A stretch of 64,000 nt of DNA from Centipeda felix (GTDB lineage Bacteria > Bacillota > Negativicutes > Selenomonadales > Selenomonadaceae). Location: NCBI RefSeq assembly GCF_900186465.1, contig NZ_LT891956.1:219626-283625 (forward strand), in the 5' to 3' direction. The position numbers and the translations under genes are program-made. Below the pieces are notes generated by a model. It searched no databases. It worked only from the letters and a program-made list of their open reading frames with translations, and was not told where the DNA came from. Positions within the stretch are counted from its first letter, which is position 1; every line of letters starts with the position of its first letter. Shown here piece after piece: positions 60,948 through 64,000 of this stretch.

Positions 60948-61598
60948 TTACTTTGTATCGATCATGCGCCAACGAACGGATGAGAACATGGCGTCGAGCA
61001 TATCATCAGTGATCTCGCGGTCATCGGCTCTGTATTCAAACATGACAACCCAATCCTCTGTGTCGGTACAAACGAAGAGATATTCCATCTTAAAAATATG
61101 CCACTCCCCGCTTTGAAAGCGATAGGGATACATGACGGAAACACGTTTGACAGGAGTGTTGCCCAGTCGTAATGATTCACTGCGCAAAACGGTCCAATTT
61201 GGTGTATCATTGTCAGTGAGGCGATCCAGTGCTTTTTCGATGATCTCCTCTTGGGATGGGCGGGAGAGGGGGGCGTCATTTGACGAAGGAGGCTCGTAGA
61301 GGCGGTGGAAGAGGGCAAAAGCGATGTGTTCATTCTTGCTGGTGAGAAAATATTCATCGGAATCTCTATACCTGCGAAAAGGTCTTTTTACATCAAATGG
61401 CAGGCTGATGTACAGTGCATGCCCCCGATCCTTGAGCACATTGTCGCGCAGTTCCCATGACGGGGGAACGTCTTCTGTGCCCTCGCCCGTAAAAAAGAGC
61501 ACCTCATCGCCAACGTTTTCCGTCTGTGCCGAGACGGTCGGCATGAACAGGAGGAGTACGGCGCAGATGGTCAGCGCATAGATTGTTTTGATGGACAT
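60948..61598 (-). CDS. exported protein, secreted paralogue A
   Basis: 216 residues; start at 61598 (MSIKTIYALTICAVLL) behind AGGAAACCTGTT. Signal peptide to about 24 (LLLFMPTVSAQ). The mature part resembles two downstream genes: a middle region with helices (EIIEKALDRLTDNDTPNW) and a C-terminal core (NTPVKRVSVMYPYRFQSG, YLFVCTDTEDWVVMFEYRAD) with the same spacing as PARRLTV...W in its paralogues. Envelope protein of unknown function. Confidence 0.75.
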   Translation of the reverse strand: MSIKTIYALTICAVLLLFMPTVSAQTENVGDEVLFFTGEGTEDVPPSWELRDNVLKDRGHALYISLPFDVKRPFRRYRDSDEYFLTSKNEHIAFALFHRLYEPPSSNDAPLSRPSQEEIIEKALDRLTDNDTPNWTVLRSESLRLGNTPVKRVSVMYPYRFQSGEWHIFKMEYLFVCTDTEDWVVMFEYRADDREITDDMLDAMFSSVRWRMIDTK

Positions 61599-61621
61599 AA
61601 CAGGTTTCCTTTCATGTCCCT

Positions 61622-61765
61622 TGGGATCCGCGACTGAAATGGAGTCGGTTGATTGGCGCAGACATTTTCGTCCGAATGAGGTAAAAAAAGGGACGCACAG
61701 CAAGGGCTGCGCGGAGAATTTTCCGTCGAAGCATGGAAAAATGTGTCAAGAGAGGCTGTCTGAAT
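61622..61765 (+). repeat. dispersed repeat, degenerate copy 1 in the duplicated region
   Basis: Contains GAAATGGAGTCGGTTGATTG, GCGCAGACATTTTCGTCCGA, CGTCGAAGCATGG and TGTGTCAAGAGAGGC: the interior of the family, with altered ends (TGTCTGAATGTATCC). Confidence 0.6.
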
Positions 61766-61879
61766 GTATCCGCCGTTACCCTCAGCGAGCGCATGACGGG
61801 GGCGGTACTCCTCGCCCTCGTGCTCATCATGGGTGGGATCCTGCTCCAGAATGTGCGGCGGGGCAGGAGCTCGAGGTGA
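61766..61879 (+). pseudogene. duplicated 3' fragment of the EamA transporter gene
   Basis: About 114 bp encoding VSAVTLSERMTGAVLLALVL with IMGGILLQNVRRGRSSR and a stop, nearly the same as the end of the EamA gene (60833-60940). It has no start and follows directly on the repeat. It marks the start of a second copy of the block 'EamA 3' end / secreted gene / repeat'. Confidence 0.8.
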
Positions 61880-61918
61880 GCCGCTCTATGCATGCTGTCT
61901 TTGGTGTTGGAGTAAGGA

Positions 61919-62578
61919 TTATTCTTCCGTGTCCGTGCGGATCACTGCACTGTCCAGAAGGCTGGCTGCGTGGTAGGGGATGATCGGATCGCTTGTGTCG
62001 TAGATTACCTGAATACACCATACGTCGTTCTTATATGAGAGGAAAAGCACCTCGCCGATCGTTTCCCGTCCGGTTCTAAGAGACCACCACACCGTGAGCC
62101 GCCGCGCAGGAAAACCGTTTTGCAGCAGGGCTTCGTTGCGGCGCACTTCCTTCTTGTATCCATTTTGAGATGTCATAACACTGTCGATGAACCCCTCGAC
62201 CATCTCATCGAGGCTTTGGTTGATTGGTTTTGTCTGCAGGTCGTCCTTTGCCGGGAAATGTAGCAGCATCATCGCCATGGCGAGTGGTGTCTTGTAGTAG
62301 TTGGCAAATTGATTGTTGACAAAGAGAGTGTCCCCTGTGCGTACCGTAGATTTGGCAAACGGCGTGTCCGTCGAGGGGATGTCCATCGTTAGGACAGAGC
62401 CGCGGTCGTGGAATTCGCCGATTTTGACGGACATAACAGGGATGGTCGGTGCAGGGAGATGACGTACCTCCTCCGATGTTGACTCTGCACTGGCGTATGA
62501 CTGGATTTCTGCATGCACCGGTGCGCAGGCAAAAAAACATAGGAACGTAAGACACAGCGGCACTATTTGTCGGAACAT
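61919..62578 (-). CDS. exported protein, secreted paralogue B
   Basis: 219 residues. Signal peptide to about 24 (LTFLCFFACAPVHAE). Core motifs: VNNQFANYYKTPLAMAMMLL, NQSLDEMVEGFIDSVMTSQN, GFPARRLTVWWSLRTGRETI, then EVLFLSYKNDVWCIQVIYDT. Shares its arrangement with paralogues A and C. Start 62578 behind GAAAGGAATTCGTAA. Probably periplasmic. Confidence 0.75.
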   Translation of the reverse strand: MFRQIVPLCLTFLCFFACAPVHAEIQSYASAESTSEEVRHLPAPTIPVMSVKIGEFHDRGSVLTMDIPSTDTPFAKSTVRTGDTLFVNNQFANYYKTPLAMAMMLLHFPAKDDLQTKPINQSLDEMVEGFIDSVMTSQNGYKKEVRRNEALLQNGFPARRLTVWWSLRTGRETIGEVLFLSYKNDVWCIQVIYDTSDPIIPYHAASLLDSAVIRTDTEE

Positions 62579-62603
62579 TTACGAATTCCTTTCTCTAACG
62601 AAA

Positions 62604-62762
62604 CGCGGCTGAAATGGAGTCGGTTGATCGGCGCAGACGTTTTCGTCCGAATGAGGTGAAAAAAGAGGACGCACAGTAAGGGCTGCGTGGAGAATTTTTC
62701 GTCGAAGCATGGAAAAACGTGTCAAGGGCCGCTGCCTAAATGTATCTGTGATTTTCTTGGCA
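62604..62762 (+). repeat. dispersed repeat, degenerate copy 2 in the duplicated region
   Basis: GAAATGGAGTCGGTTGATCG, GCGCAGACGTTTTCGTCCGA, CGTCGAAGCATGG, CGTGTCAAGGGCCGC, closely matching the copy at 61622-61765 and ending AATGTATCTGTGATTTTCTT. Confidence 0.65.
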
Positions 62763-62767
62763 GGTTC

Positions 62768-63949
62768 CTATGCGCCGATTTTTATGGAGGATAAGAGAAC
62801 GGGGACAAGCTCCGCCAGTACCGTGTCCTCTGCATAAAAGGTCAGCTCGGCGATCCATGTATCTGTCTTGCCGCGGATGAGCAGGATCTCGGTGATGATG
62901 TTTTGACCTTGATAGTGCGCCTGCACGGTCAGCCGCCGTGCGGGACAGCCGTTTTGGGATTGGACGTCGTCGCGGAGGATCTTTTTCTCGCTTCCCTGCG
63001 GGGAGGTCAGGATGCCTTGGGTCAGCAGCGTCGTTTGTTCGTTCAGGCGCTCCCCCATGGATTCGTTCGTTTGCCCTGCGTCCATATCGGGCGTATGGAT
63101 CAGCACGGCGGACAGGGCAAGAGGCGTGTCATCGTGTGAAAATCGGTTGCTGGTAAAGAATGCACTTTCCGTGTGCGAGGTGTCGACGGAAAACGGCACC
63201 CCAGAGGTTGGCAGCTGCATTGTGAGGATGCTGTCACGGTCGCGGATCGTTGTGGTGCTGAGCGCGTGGGAAGATACATCGCCGTTCTCAGCGGCTCTCT
63301 TTGTGAACTCGATGGGCTGTATGCCGTCTATGTGAACGCGAGGCACTGTCGCCTCGGAAGAGCTGAGTTTGACAGAGGTCAGTATCGTGTCGATACGCCT
63401 TTCCTGCTGTGCGCTCGGGGCGTGACACAATATACTGATGCGCCAGATCCTCCCCTCGTCGGCAATGAAGAGAAAGTCACGCCGCGCAGCACCCCCGTTA
63501 TAGGAGAGGCTGATCATCCATGCAGGATGTTTGTCCCGTGAGAGCAAATATTCACGGATGATGCGGGGGGCGGAATCGGATGCGGGGATGGTGGAAATAA
63601 AATTGTGCGCATAGTCGGAGAGCTGATTTATCGTATCGCCGTCCTTGGAAAAGGCGGCATTTTCTTCGCAGGAGATTCCAATGTAGAGGGCATCACGGGC
63701 ATCCCCTGACGAGAATGTGTTTCCGACAAATCCAAAGTCGTTTCCCTCCGATTTCGTCGGAAAACGTCCCAGCTGGCAGTATTCCAGGGGCGGCAGATCG
63801 ATGGTGAGGCGTGCGCCGAATCCCTCCAGTGTCGTTGCCTGCAGAGATGCTGCCCACGGGTTGGTCTCTGTCTTTTCCTGTGCCGAGACCGTCGCTGCAG
63901 CAAGGAGAAGAGCGCAGACGGTCACTGCGAGAATCTTTCTGATGGACAT
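62768..63949 (-). CDS. exported protein, secreted paralogue C (two-domain form)
   Basis: 393 residues; the ATG at 63949 behind AGGTGGTTTCC is preferred to GTG 63958. Signal peptide to about 23 (VTVCALLLAAATVSAQ). It appears to contain the paralogue unit twice: first LTIDLPPLEYC...YALYIGISCE-type region to ILTSVKLSS, then ILTMQLPTSGVPFS...NGCPARRLTVQAHYQGQNII with EILLIRGKTDTWIAELTFYA. Paralogues A and B correspond to one unit each. Envelope-located, function unknown. Confidence 0.77.
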   Translation of the reverse strand: MSIRKILAVTVCALLLAAATVSAQEKTETNPWAASLQATTLEGFGARLTIDLPPLEYCQLGRFPTKSEGNDFGFVGNTFSSGDARDALYIGISCEENAAFSKDGDTINQLSDYAHNFISTIPASDSAPRIIREYLLSRDKHPAWMISLSYNGGAARRDFLFIADEGRIWRISILCHAPSAQQERRIDTILTSVKLSSSEATVPRVHIDGIQPIEFTKRAAENGDVSSHALSTTTIRDRDSILTMQLPTSGVPFSVDTSHTESAFFTSNRFSHDDTPLALSAVLIHTPDMDAGQTNESMGERLNEQTTLLTQGILTSPQGSEKKILRDDVQSQNGCPARRLTVQAHYQGQNIITEILLIRGKTDTWIAELTFYAEDTVLAELVPVLLSSIKIGA

Positions 63950-64000
63950 GGAAACCACCTTGTTTTGTGTCTGATGATGCTGTGCGCGCGCCGTACGCTT

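Noticed and set aside
1-64000. CRISPR array, rRNA operon or prophage
   Set aside because: No regularly spaced direct repeats, no rRNA sequence and no phage structural or lysis genes were seen. The recurrent sequence is a dispersed inverted repeat, not an array.

Overview
This 64-kb window is high-GC chromosomal DNA from a diderm Firmicute, most likely a Selenomonas-type member of the Negativicutes. The evidence is an outer-membrane porin with an N-terminal SLH domain, a TonB-dependent receptor behind a cobalamin riboswitch, several lipoproteins and exported proteins, and Firmicute-type ribosome binding sites and terminators. The species assignment is inferred from gene content. There is no rRNA, no CRISPR array and no prophage structural module. 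One tRNA-Thr (CGT) is present.

Layout. 1-4.4 kb: the edge of an IS30 element, an IS3-type element, and a frameshifted single-chain restriction-modification gene (nuclease domain, N6-adenine methylase, target-recognition domain). 4.4-14.8 kb: small unknown genes, a PD-(D/E)XK-like protein, a serine hydroxymethyltransferase homologue lacking the PLP lysine, and an unrecognised cluster around a Ycf46-like AAA+ ATPase. 14.9-20.5 kb: B12-regulated receptor, SLC13 transporter, DUF1653 protein and a glycerate dehydrogenase. 20.5-28.8 kb: two copies of a type I toxin-antitoxin locus, a truncated glycerate kinase, an EAL-domain protein, a sigma factor, an orphan RelB-like antitoxin, a PHP hydrolase and a chemoreceptor. 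29.3-36 kb: yhdT-panF, a candidate small RNA, a DUF4178/DUF350/ATP-grasp cluster and azlCD. 36.2-43.6 kb: a ParE-type toxin-antitoxin pair, a broken copper ATPase, a DUF4303 protein, GNAT, SLH porin and diaminopropionate ammonia-lyase. 43.6-52.3 kb: a defence island with DUF4411/ImmA-IrrE, a truncated Fic protein, a type III R-M locus with a stop codon inside res, and a decayed PIN gene. 52.3-64 kb: exported-protein families made by tandem duplication (three YiiG-like lipoproteins and three related secreted proteins), an IS150-like insertion, a TPR protein, the tRNA and an EamA transporter.

Two themes stand out. First, a short inverted-repeat element (about 60-165 bp, ends reading GGAAGCACTGATAAA and GGAAT(T/C)(G/A)CTGATAAAA) recurs at about 14 places, nearly always between genes, and supplies the ends of some reading frames. 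Second, many genes are broken: restriction enzyme, res, copA, glycerate kinase, IS orfB, Fic and PIN. Some breaks are probably natural decay. The copA break carries a sequence 17/19 identical to the Tn5 mosaic end used in sequencing libraries, so an assembly artefact has to be considered there.

The best candidates for undescribed biology are the AAA+ ATPase/membrane-protein cluster (10.1-14.8 kb), the lysine-less SHMT homologue, the paired type I toxin loci with convergent antisense promoters, and the dispersed repeat.
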